From Ophthalmolycus amberensis (Eukaryota; Chordata; Actinopteri; Perciformes; Zoarcidae): a stretch of DNA of 64,000 nucleotides. The DNA is taken from assembly GCA_024529925.1 (NCBI GenBank), contig JAFEUB010000792.1, positions 248,001 through 312,000 on the forward strand. The letters run 5' to 3'. Positions 50,081 to 60,782 of the stretch are shown here, one piece after another. The position numbers and the translations under genes are program-made. Below the pieces are notes generated by a model. That model had not been told where the DNA came from, did no database searches, and was given only the letters and a program-made list of their open reading frames with translations. How positions within the stretch are numbered: the stretch's first letter is position 1; each line of letters opens with the position of its first letter.

Positions 50081-52862
50081 TATAAGATGCTGTTGCAGTT
50101 GCATCTATGGTATAGTTTACATTTTTACCCCAATTTTGTTCTTGGTGTTCACCCCTAGTTTTTCGGCTGAATTGGGTAATACCTGCCCCGGATTAGTTAT
50201 AAATCAAATAAAACCCTGGATTCTAATATAGTGATACAATTTGAATTGTAACCACAAGATGGGAGTATATGCACACGACACTGAAGTGTTTCACAGGATT
50301 TAAAGACGCCCAGCAATAGAATGGTCCAGTACCAAGCTTCATTGTGAGGATAACATTTCCATTATTGAGTCCAAGCCTAAGCTTCAGTCTGACCCTCCTA
50401 TTTAACGAATAATACTTGTTCTGTATAAAGTAGACAGCAACAGTGTTTCATTGCATTCATCGCACACAACTTGAGACTTTGAAACAAGGTTGGATTATGT
50501 TGTCACTGGCACACCCATTGATGTACAATTACTTTTTTTTTTGTTGGCACACAAACGATTAGAACAATACATAAAACATTCAATAATCAAAAAAAAAAAA
50601 AAGCATTCAAAAATAAACATTTACTCTGTTGTTGTTTATGAATTGAGCAACTTTAAGACACAATACTGTATAAAGGAAACATTTCTGATTATCTTTGAGG
50701 CTCATTTTAACAACCGATTTATTTTAATGAATTTAACCTTTTTGTATTTGTTCATGACATGACAATGTTGTCTTGAAATACTAATGCCAACAGAGCACAC
50801 ATAATTAAGAATCAATCATCAGTCATTCAAGCTCATTTAGATGGATTTTTTGAATGTGGACTTTCTGTTTAAGTGGCAGAGATCAATGTCATTATCAAAA
50901 CAGAAAAGTCAGAATTTCCATCATTTGGCCTCTGGGGTTTTTCGGATATATATCCCTGTGGCAATTCTTTGACCGATTTGGAAGGGTATAGATCTCTCAT
51001 TTTCTGAGAGGATTAGTAAGGCACAATGCCACGAGGCTTGTGTTCGGCTAGAATAGAGGCAGAGCGTTAACACACTGCTGGCAGCCATGCCGACAGCCTT
51101 TCAGTGACTCAAAGAAGAAGGGTCTTCAAAGATAACAAGATTTCAGGAGGTCGAATTCAAAGAAAGTCAAATTTGATTTCATAGCTAAAGGTTTCCTTCA
51201 ACAGTGACATTTGACTTTGAGTTTTGCTTTGGAATAAAAACATCTTAAAAGCATATTTTTTTTCATTCAAAATGCGCATGCTAAATCTGTTTCCCGCATT
51301 CACATTACAAACCATGCTTATATGAATCTACATTCGTTTAACAGTTTAACTATTGATGAGAATTTGTCCCAGTCCATTGCATTTTTGCAGATTGACATGG
51401 TAATAGTGGAAGCATAATTATACTGAATCACTGCTCCACTTGTAAAAGATTGATGCTGTTAATATAATAGCTGCAAATTACATGAGCTCCGAGACAGCTG
51501 AAATATGTGACCTGTTTGTTAAGTATAGGCTACTCTTGCTCTTGTGGTGTGGCAAAGGTATTTTTTTTTTTTAAACTGCCAATCAAAGTATAGGATACAC
51601 ATGTGTTATAATCATTTTACTTCAGCGCTGAGGTCTTAAGATGGATTGACATGGCCCCAGCTGTCTGGAAGCACAAAGGCAGGTGAAAGGTTAATACCAC
51701 TTGTGGCTTTTTATCCCATTACAATCGTGAGGTCACGTTTGTCACCAAGAAGAAAGTTCCAGCCGCATCAAGCATAACATGCTGAATGACCACATCAGCC
51801 GTGGAAGAGCCATGTTGTTCACCGTCATGTGTGGTTCATTATCGCACACAATTAATATTCTCCTGCGTTTCACTAACAGGGGCACAAATGTTCCATATTG
51901 GCTTTACATAGAAGAACCCTCTCTCTCTGATACTGTGTTTCTTGGTGAAGCAGAACATTGTTTGAGTAGAGCACACGAGAAGGATCTCACAAAAGTTTCT
52001 GTTTGTTGCATCACATCACCTCATTGCTGTTTGCATCAGACAAGCTAGGCTATTTGGGATTTTACTGTAGCTTTAGGCTGCCTTTAAAATGCCCAAACAA
52101 AGCTGAAAACCAACAGCGTAAAGCATTTTCAGTATAACAACCTGATTGAAAAAAAGAAGGAAGAAACAAAAAAGAGGAAAGCATCAATTGTGTTCCACCC
52201 CAAAATTCGCATGGGAATTTAAGGGTTAGTTGAATCCTGGAAACATAACAGGGTAGGATGGAGAGAAGGGCAAAATATTTTCTAAAACATACAGAAAAGC
52301 GTCCGTCATCATCTATCTGACAAGTGAGTAACACTAATGCTGCAAGGAGACTCAAACTCAGATGTTTTTCTCATCCAAAATCTGTTATGCAATGACAGTG
52401 GTCATTCCTTTTCTAACTTATCAACCTTGCACATTATGAGGCCTGTTATGACTCACATAAATCTGATTACACTTCAGGGACGTGTTTTGTGTTGATAACC
52501 GTGTAACGGTAAAATGAAGATGCCACAATCAAAAACTATTTTAATAGTTTTTAGGTTTGTGTTGGCCTCCAAAACCGTGTTGTTGGATATCTTTCCGTTT
52601 TGTTGTAAACTTTATACAGGAAACTCCTTAATAACTGGAGGCTATTAATTCTGTACTTTGAAGTAAATGTTGCGTTTGTTTTTGCGCAGCTTGTATGGTT
52701 GGTAGTTCGATTCAAGAAAAATGTGTCCTGTACATCACTAATTTGTTACGCGTTTACGTCACACGAACGACTGCAAACCAACTGTAACCATTTCTGCATC
52801 CAAGGCACACCCATGTTACATAAACCGTCGTGCCTACGGGAGACCCAGGTGACTAAAACGAG

Positions 52863-52963
52863 CCAATACGAGGCAGAGCTGATTGACAGCTCCCTGCGGC
52901 CAATCAAATGCCTTTTCAACCATACTCAGAGGGGGCTGTACCTAGCTCACTGGATGCTATTGG
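52863..52963 (+). promoter_or_regulatory. Cluster of three CCAAT boxes upstream of diaph3
   Basis: CCAAT at 52863-52867 and 52900-52904, and its reverse complement ATTGG at 52959-52963, about 380-480 bases before the diaph3 ATG. Spacings are 37 and 59 bases. Clustered CCAAT boxes are typical NF-Y sites in proliferation-linked promoters. No TATA box stands out. The transcription start is not known. Confidence 0.4.
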
Positions 52964-53346
52964 CTGAATCAAACACGCTCAGCTGACATCCACATTGCGC
53001 GGGTCTGTCAAAAAAAATATCTGCCCGATAAATGTACACAGCCAACGATTCAGCTACTGCTTGTAATGCTTGTGTAGTTTACGATTGATGGACGGGTTAA
53101 AGGTGTCAGTGGAGGTAAGCCGGTACGTTGTGTGCAGCAGTGCTTCTGCTAGCGGCAGCGTTACATTAGCCTAACGTGACAGTCCATAAATTGGATTAGC
53201 GCTAGTAAGTAAAGCCACCAGTGAATGATAGTTTAGCAAACTCGCTAGCGTTAGCTAAGTAACGTGAACTTTACCCGGTACGAGGTTGACGTTTTTTAGG
53301 CACGATCAGCTCGTGTGGAGGTCAATCACTTTTAAGATCAACAACC

Positions 53347-53466
53347 ATGGACGGTTACAGTCAGCGGTTTGAATCCTCTACCGGACGAGACGGTAAACCT
53401 CAGAAGAAGAAAGGTTCCTCCAACCCCAACACATGTTACGAGGACGGAGACCGCAAACCTAAGTTT
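53347..53466 (+). CDS. diaph3: diaph3 exon 1 (coding part)
   Basis: Forty codons, MDGYSQRFESSTGRDG then KPQKKKGSSNPNTCYEDGD and RKPKF, ending at GTAAGT (53467). It is hydrophilic and lysine-rich. Only the final KPKF is clearly shared with human, as expected for the poorly conserved formin N-terminus. Confidence 0.88.
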
Positions 53467-56400
53467 GTAAGTACACACACACACGGAAGTGCAAAATCAA
53501 CTGAGGAAAAAGTGTCTGCAAAGACTTTTTAAATGCAATACGTTTTAAAATATGGTAGTGAATAGATGGAAAACGTAGGTGAAACAGAGCCAGAGGATCA
53601 GAATAGAAGTGGAGGTGCAATGATCTCACTTGACACATTATATTGTCCACATTATATTATCCTCCTTGCAGAGAGAACACCTTCACATAATCTCTCTCAC
53701 AGTTAATAATGCTCATGAACAATATTGCACTCTTTGAATGTAAAACACGTCTGTGTGAAACAGGCGACCTTGGTTTCGCCTTGCATGTAGGAAATCAAAA
53801 GGTTAAAATTAGCACAGGGTTTAGACTTTACCTAATCCATGTCCTTCCTACTATTACACACAAACACACCAACATTTTGTCTGGCCTTAGTTAATGTCTG
53901 CTGTATTCTTCTGGGAGGTATATGGAGAGGCGTTATTTGGACCATTATTAGGGTTCTCAAGTAGGAGTCTCATTTTCAGGCTTCTACAACAACGCACACA
54001 CACACACACACACACACACATGCGCCTTTTGGACAGGAAACTTGTGTGTGACACAGATCTAATTAATGCACGCTCAACCTGCATTTGACCCCCATTCTTT
54101 TATGAGAGTGCTACACAAGTTAATTCCTTTTCTCTGGCCTTCAGGAGATTGTAGTCTACAGCCGCAGTAAAGGTCTGTGCAGGAATGGGTTTTTCAATCC
54201 TGTCATCATCCACTCCTACTGATTGGCTGTTGAGTATTCAGTGCTGGTTGAAAGTCAGGCTGGTTGATGTGTGTGTGTGCGTTAAACCGTTCAGATTGAC
54301 TGCCTACGTGTATTTAACCCGCATCGCTGCAGTCTGCCTGCCGACATGTGCACAGTGTGTGAACAGTAAGAACGTCGGGTTTTTAACTGTTGGTCAGACA
54401 AATTAAGCAACATGAATTGACCACTTTGGGGCTCTGTGGTAACTCGTGATGACATTTGCCGTCTCACATCTATGTTTAGGGTTCAGCCAGTTAGAAATTA
54501 GGGCCGATCACACATTGAGAGTCCCTAATAACTGAGCTATTTCCACGACAACTGAGTAAACTCCATCTGTTGATGGTGACCGTGAGATGTTGATGTAGCC
54601 CTGGGAAAAGTAAATAAACCTTGATTTGAGATTATTTTGACATTTCAAACCTAATCAATCTATGGCTGCTAAGTCACTGCAAGCAGTGCACCCTGAAGAT
54701 GTTGTGAGGCTTCTTCAGAAATCACACCGAGATTACCTTTGGTGCTTTTGTACCCTGTACTCTTGGCAACTGCTTTGTTTCACTGTTGTCAACAAAGTGT
54801 GAAAAGCAAAAGCATCCTTTACGTGAGCTGAGATACACATTATCACTCAGGCTGACCGAGGTGTTGGTTATTGTTCTGGTTCTATTCGTAATGTACTAAA
54901 CAGAAATCAGCACACTGAGGCCATGTTGCTTCCCACGTAGCCTTGGCTTTTTGTGTTCGTTCAGAAATACACAAGCAGAGAACATCGTGTTTCTTATTCT
55001 CACTAAAAGATGTGCATGCATTTGTGATGGTACAGCTTAGTCTTCTTCACACCTCTCAGATTGGTCTGTCTTTGCAACATTTATAATTTCTAACATTATT
55101 ACGACCAAAAAAACTGGGAAAAAAAATCAACCATGTAAATGTTTTTTCACAGTTCAGAAGAGCATTCGTGTATTTGGTCCTCTCAATAGGTGGCACTGCA
55201 ACACCACAATATCTACTGGAAGTGGATTTTCAATTGAAGGCCACTTCATGTTCACTGGCCATTTTCAAGCAGCGCATTATGAAAGTGAAGGAACAAATGG
55301 AGCAGAATGTTCATGAGTAAATGTTCTTTTGAGATGCTTTTTCTTTTAGCCTTCTTTAGAACGGGGTACAAAAGATGAGAAGGTCTCTTTTCATAGTCAA
55401 AAAATCTGAACAGATTTGATGGTCTCTTTGACGTAATCTATTTTTAATATCTTTTTTTGTTTTAGTGTTAAGGGGCAATATTACTGAATGTTGGTGCTCA
55501 AATAAGTAACTGGAAATGGATTTAGCATAATTGAAACACTTAATTTATCTATTCAATTACCATTAAACCTTTTTACAGAGCAAGTTTAACACTTTTCATA
55601 AACGCTTGCATAAGAGATGCGTGAGAAACAGCAGCCCTGAAATATATCTATCATGTTGGAGCTGAACGTTGAAATGGAGACCGATGTGACACAAAAACCT
55701 GGTTCTGGGGAAAAGGGAGCCGTGCCAGTCATTCATGCAGAGTATTTTATTCATGCAGAGTATTTTATCAGCATTTATTCTGGTTGACACTTTATTTGTT
55801 AAAAGTTACTTTGCTGAGTGGCTTTTTATTCAGTACCTGGCTGTGAGATAGTGCTGAAATGGTAGAGGTACTGGTAGGAGAGTAATTCATTAGTCAATTG
55901 ACAGAAAATATTTAAATATCAAATAATAAAGTCCTCACTAGACCTTGTGTGGAGGACAGACCTTGTGGCACTGAGCTTTATGAGTGAAATATTAAAATAT
56001 GTCCTTTATAAAAGGATTACTGCAGGAAAAGTTCATTTAAATCTTGATTTGAAAGACCATAGTTGTTTTTTTATTACTTATAATTGAGATGGTGCGGTGG
56101 CGCACTATTGTTTCATTTGTTAGGGACAGACCTTTTATAGAAGTCAATTTTGCCTTGTCATGAGAATTTGCCATCCTCCGGCTTGAGCGATTTCAGAAGA
56201 ACAAATAAGATGGAATAACTAAACCGATAGCAGTGCTGCGAACGAAGGCTATAAAGAATGAAGTTTTCAAAACCAGAGGTGTATGATGCTGCTTCTCTTC
56301 TCTGTTGTGGACTGCCCCTGCAGTGTTTTCTACATCAGAGGTTGTCTCAGTTAATTGAAAAAGATGTTATCAGAGTGTAATTAAATGAACGGGGCGATAG

Positions 56401-59400
56401 CGGAAAGTAAAATGAATTCGCTGATATTTACAAATGACTGTTTGTGAAGATTTGCAATAGTGAGATCTTGAAAAAAAAACCCATTGCTGGTTAACCAACT
56501 GGCCCTGTTACTTTAGGGGAGCCACTACTTCACTTGTTAGTTTGCCTGAAGTTTTAATTGTGACCGTGATTGGGTGCTAAGAGACGTCCTTGAGTTGTTT
56601 CTCACTTTGTCCTTTTTAGGACCCAAACACCAATAAGCACCTGGCTGAGGCTGCAGCCAATGCATATTTTCATTATCGCTTAACCTGCCAATTATCTTCT
56701 TGATGAATCTATTAGTTGTTTCATTTAAAAATAAACAAGAGTCAACATGGCCCATCACAGTTTCCCAAAGCTCAAGGTGATGTCTTCAGTGGACTTCATT
56801 TTCAGAGAAAATCCGCAATTCCTCAAGTTTAGAAGGAGAAACCAAAGAATCTCACTGCTTCAAAAATTGCAAATGAAATAAAAATACTTCCTACACAGCT
56901 GCTCGGCCTTTTTTAAATTATATATGTAGCGTAAAAGCCGAGTGCCATCTACTCTGCAGCTGTGTCATGTTTACGCCGTCCTCATGCGGAGTTTTGTTTG
57001 TCCTCGGATTCGACAATGTCGAAAGCCACCTGTGGCTTCCTTTGTCCCATGCCGATTGTTCGGGTGCTGCTGTTTTAGATGCAACAGGACTCAATAAGTT
57101 CCAGCTGAACATCCTGATGTTTGCGTATAGTAGAGGCACATGCTGGGTCCACGAGCTGCCATGGCGTTACTTCATCGCAGAGACTTGTGCATTGGGGTGC
57201 AACAAGCTGGCACAAGCGGCTGCTTTGGCGTCGTTTGGTCTGAATAAAAGAAGTAGCAAACATTTTTGATGAATTGCATTATGTCGATCCATTCATTTTA
57301 CATTTGAACATTTTCATGTTCCATACCATTAATCCTGCAGGAACAGAACAGGTGGACTAAGTTACTGTTTTCATCTATTATTCAGGACACCCCTCTCCCA
57401 TAATTTGCCTTCGCAGAACTAAATAACAAGTACTTGAACAACAATTAGAAGTTACATTGTTGAGGGACGCTGTTGAGAGAGGGTTTCTCCTGCTGTTAGC
57501 TTCTGATCACTTCTGAGTCGCAGACCTGTGGATCATTGCAGTGTCATTCCAATGAATGTCAAAACAAGTGTGCAATATTTGAAGTGTAGGGGGAGGTGAA
57601 CACTTTTCAGAATAGAGGCCGGGGTGGAGAAAGTTGAGCTGCATTTGGTTAATTATTTCACAATTCGTTGGTTGATTTACTGTTTTTTAATGCGCTTGTA
57701 GTTGACCTCATAATATCAAAGTTACTTCACTTTGACCAGTTTCTAGGTGCATTTTGACTCCTTTTTAACATCTCATCCATGAATGAAATCATGAAGAAGA
57801 GCCAATGCTTTGTTGTTCGTGCTACTCCAAATACATAGTCTGTCAAGCTGTGGGCATAAGAGGTAAATGTCTGACAGCTGTGTCCAATTAGTTTGACCAA
57901 TTCTCAAGCTCATCAGCGGAGACTAAATAATTCCTATATTCAGCATATGGTGGGTCATTTTATTCATCACATTATTTCAGACGCATCGTATTATTAACAT
58001 TCTCTCAGTCTGGTTCTTTTCCTGCACATTTTGGACAAACATGTATGATGTTAATCTCGGGGCACTCATTCGGGGGATGGCTCATTGACAGGTTGACACA
58101 CGATTTTATTTAATTAAGCACGTGTGTGTGTGTGTGTGTGTGTGTGTATTGATTTATTTCTCTTAGGTGTTGTACTTGAAGGAAACCTAACTTTTCCAAT
58201 ATCAGTTTTTCTTTCAGCATTTCAATATGACAGCTTTTTAAGATTTAATATTTTCTGTATTGGCTTCCCTTTCCTCATTAGGGTTATTCCTTTGGCCTTT
58301 TTTATTTACTCTGTTACACCTGTTCGAAATACAGACGGCAACTTTCCCAAAGAAGTCTACGGAAAGAAACAAACACAAAAATCAGCTCGAGCGGAAAAGG
58401 CAGCAGACAAAAGTTGCTCGGCAGCACTGAGGTAGCTGGTGCGCACAGATAACAACGGGCCAACTGCCAATCTCCTCACCGACCTCACAAATGCATCCTT
58501 AATCATTCTCAGACGCAATTCATGCTTATATGACTGGTGTCGTTGATGTTGAGCAACACGCCATTTGGTGTTACACATTTGCACATGTGTTTGATAATCT
58601 GCTAAACTGCACTGCTGGGTGCCGCAAAAGGATGGAAACTTTGGCACCCACCCATGGTGCTCGCTGATGATTGTACAGGCTCCCGGGGAATGTAAAGTTA
58701 TGTTAATGAGCTAGCCACTACCATTCTCACATATCAAGTCCTATTTGAACGCCTTTTACAGAAATGAGCGGAAGGATCGCTCTCGCTCGCTCGCTCTCTC
58801 TCGCTCGCTCTCTCTCGCTCGCTCTCTCTCGCTGAATTTCCAGATGAGCGTAACAAGGGAGAGGCTAAACAACCGCAAAATTTCACCGTTGTTCTCTCCT
58901 AAAGGCTGCAAGAAACAAACACCACACATTTGCAACACAGTATATAAAGAACCAAAACCTTCCTCAAAGTTAGCAATCAAAGATATCGGTTCATTAATCA
59001 GGGTTGAAACAAGACTCTACTTCATGTGTCCTGATTTGTTTTGTTTTTTTCTGTCCCCCCCCCACCTCCACCTGTAGCACTTACCATTTAGGAACATCAC
59101 AGATGATGTGGTAAGATCTGAGAAACTCTCTAACATCACTATACTAAAAGTCATCTAATCTGCTTATTTTGAGTGGCAATGAAACTGGATCTTCATTGGA
59201 GTCATTCCCATCACTGAGCACACGCTTCTTCTCTCACTTACTAATGTCTCTGTTAACTCTACGTGTCATCGAGAGAGTGCTTCACTCAACATGTGTGAAA
59301 CAGATGTACCGTATGTGCTTTGTTCACACTGATGGCGTTGCTTTTCTAACTCATTAATGGACTGATTGTTTTGTCTGCTCTCAGTATTAACCTTTTAAAA

Positions 59401-60782
59401 TGTGCTAATGATATTTAATGTAGTTCAACTTGGCACTGGAAATCCCGCTTTTTTAAACTGGTTTTCTCTGTCGTCTGTACCAGCTGGACCGATTCGCCAG
59501 CATCCGGATCCCGGGCAGTAAGAAGGAGCGGCCGCCCTTATCGCACTCGAAACACAACGCCAATGACTGGTCCACCTCTTCATCGGCCACCTCGCATCAG
59601 TTTGAGGAGCTTTCATCAAAGATCACCTCAGAAAAAGAGATCCTGGCTCTGTTTGAAAAGATGATGGTATGTTGCTTTTTTAAATGATACGGTATCGTCA
59701 AAGGTTTCCTACAAAAACAATATAGCAGCATGTACGTGAAACCTACATGTGGTGCACGGGCGACCAAAGGGACTGAGAGGAAAAGTTTTGGATGAAGATT
59801 TGTAGCGCAAACACTGAATATAACAAGATGGGCACGAACCATGTTTTGAATATCTTTTGAATGTTTTGTCACATTTTAATGAAAAAACAGAACATCAATG
59901 AATAAGCAACACTTTAAAATGTAGTCATTTCTTTTAGTGAAATATAATACATAATGACAAAGCTTCCAGCGGAGTAATGGCTATTATAATAATAATAATA
60001 CACTCTTTTATTCAGTTTTTCAGTCAAATTCTCACACACTCCACACACACATTTTTCTGATTCAGATTTCTTTGTACCTCTCAAGACACTTTGAGCTTTC
60101 TATTTTCTGAAAGGACATTCAATAACAGCATCTGTACAGATGTTGGGAGATGACTTCAACTTGTTTTCACTGGTTAGGAATAAAGTATGTCCTTTATGGA
60201 CCGAAAACATTCAACATGAGCCAATAGATAACTTTTCAGAGATAACTCCAGTTTTGGGGCTGACGATACTTCACAACAATATGTCTGAAGATAGTGCAGC
60301 AGTATGGCCACAACCGTTAGTGCAACACTTTTATGGTCAAAGGTTATGGTCACTTTGGATAACACGAAATTGTTGTCACTATTGAATATAATAATGTCTA
60401 ATCTGCTAATATAATATGACCCCCATTTTAAATCTTAACAAAATGAATTTGGTAGAAAAAGAAAATCTTATGTCTCCACTAATCCTCATGTCGGACCAAA
60501 TGTAATATTGCCAAAGTATTGTATAAATGTTACGCTGTGGGAAAACCAAAGCAGTCTTGTTTCCAGCTGTTGCTAAAATGTAAAAAAGAAAAGAATAACA
60601 TTCCATTTTTGATTAGTTTAGAATTCAATTTGAACAGTACTCATGCCGTCTTTCTGTTTATTTTCTTTTCATTTCAGGAGGACATGAACTTGAGTGAGGA
60701 AAAAAAGACTCCTTTGAGAGACAAGGACCTCAACACCAAGAGAGAAATGGTCATCCAGTATATTTTTACTGCCTCTAAAACT
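53347..60782 (+). CDS. diaph3: Diaphanous-related formin 3, 5' exons (gene continues beyond window)
   Basis: Diaph3 (mDia2) is a Rho-GTPase-activated formin that nucleates and elongates unbranched actin filaments, acting in filopodia and cytokinesis. Only the first 147 codons are here, in four phase-0 exons: 53347-53466, 59078-59110, 59484-59666 and 60678-60782. The start is a variable basic N-terminus ending DRKPKF (human EKRPKF). Next come an 11-residue microexon (human HLNIRTLTDDM), the hallmark basic segment LDRFASIRIPGSKKERPP, and ILALFEKMM-EDMNLSEEKK. TPLRDKDLNTKREMVIQY and TASKT open the GTPase-binding domain. The armadillo, FH1, FH2 and autoregulatory regions lie outside the window. 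The start ATG has the context ACAACCATGG, close to Kozak optimum. The gene is divergent from tdrd3, as in mammals. Confidence 0.95.
53467..59077. other. diaph3 intron 1
   Basis: A 5.6-kb intron with a (CA)n tract at 53994-54020, an 18-bp direct duplication (ATTCATGCAGAGTATTTT) at 55731-55766, a (TG)n tract at 58121-58147 and a CTCG-rich microsatellite at 58780-58833. No nested gene seen. A more balanced-composition patch at 56930-57260 is open in several frames but shows no recognisable protein. Confidence 0.7.
58780..58833. repeat. (CTCGCTCGCTCTCT)n microsatellite
   Basis: Three to four copies of a compound CTCG/CTCT unit. On the minus strand it gives an Arg/Glu-repeat frame that is not a gene. 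Confidence 0.92.
59078..59110 (+). CDS. diaph3: diaph3 exon 2 (33-nt microexon)
   Basis: Eleven codons, HLPFRNITDDV, between a strong pyrimidine tract ending CCTGTAG (AG at 59076-59077) and a GTAAGA donor at 59111. It occupies the place of human HLNIRTLTDDM and keeps phase 0 on both sides. It is too short to show up as a long open frame, and was located by expecting this segment between KPKF and LDRFAS. Confidence 0.88.
59484..59666 (+). CDS. diaph3: diaph3 exon 3
   Basis: Sixty-one codons, LDRFASIRIPGSKKERPP then a Ser-rich variable stretch and EKEILALFEKMM, flanked by CTGTACCAG and GTATGT. The first 18 residues are nearly invariant among DIAPH proteins. Confidence 0.97.
60678..60782 (+). 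CDS. diaph3: diaph3 exon 4 (start of GTPase-binding domain)
   Basis: Thirty-five codons, EDMNLSEEKKTPLRDKDL then NTKREMVIQYIFTASKT, flanked by ATTTCAG and GTAAGT. It matches human EDMNLNEDKKAPLREKDF...MVMQYINTASKT. The next exon (human GSLKRSRQ...) was not found before the window ends. Confidence 0.97.

Larger units (their letters stand above)
49651..53346. other. Divergent intergenic region between tdrd3 and diaph3
   Basis: The 3.7 kb between the two start codons must contain both 5' regions. The ends near each gene are CpG-richer with repeated GCTAGC/GTTAGC words. The middle (50100-52600) is AT-rich with no supported gene. A dispersed-repeat fragment lies at 49998-50080 and a CCAAT cluster at 52863-52963. 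Confidence 0.65.

Noticed and set aside
54145..54172. Exon-like EIVVYSRSK block with acceptor and donor in diaph3 intron 1
   Set aside because: Its 28-nt length breaks the phase between exon 1 and the following exons, and human DIAPH3 has no equivalent. The 33-nt block at 59078 fits instead.
56930..57270. GC-balanced patch open in several frames within diaph3 intron 1
   Set aside because: No recognisable protein in any frame, and no combination of splice sites joins it to diaph3 in phase.
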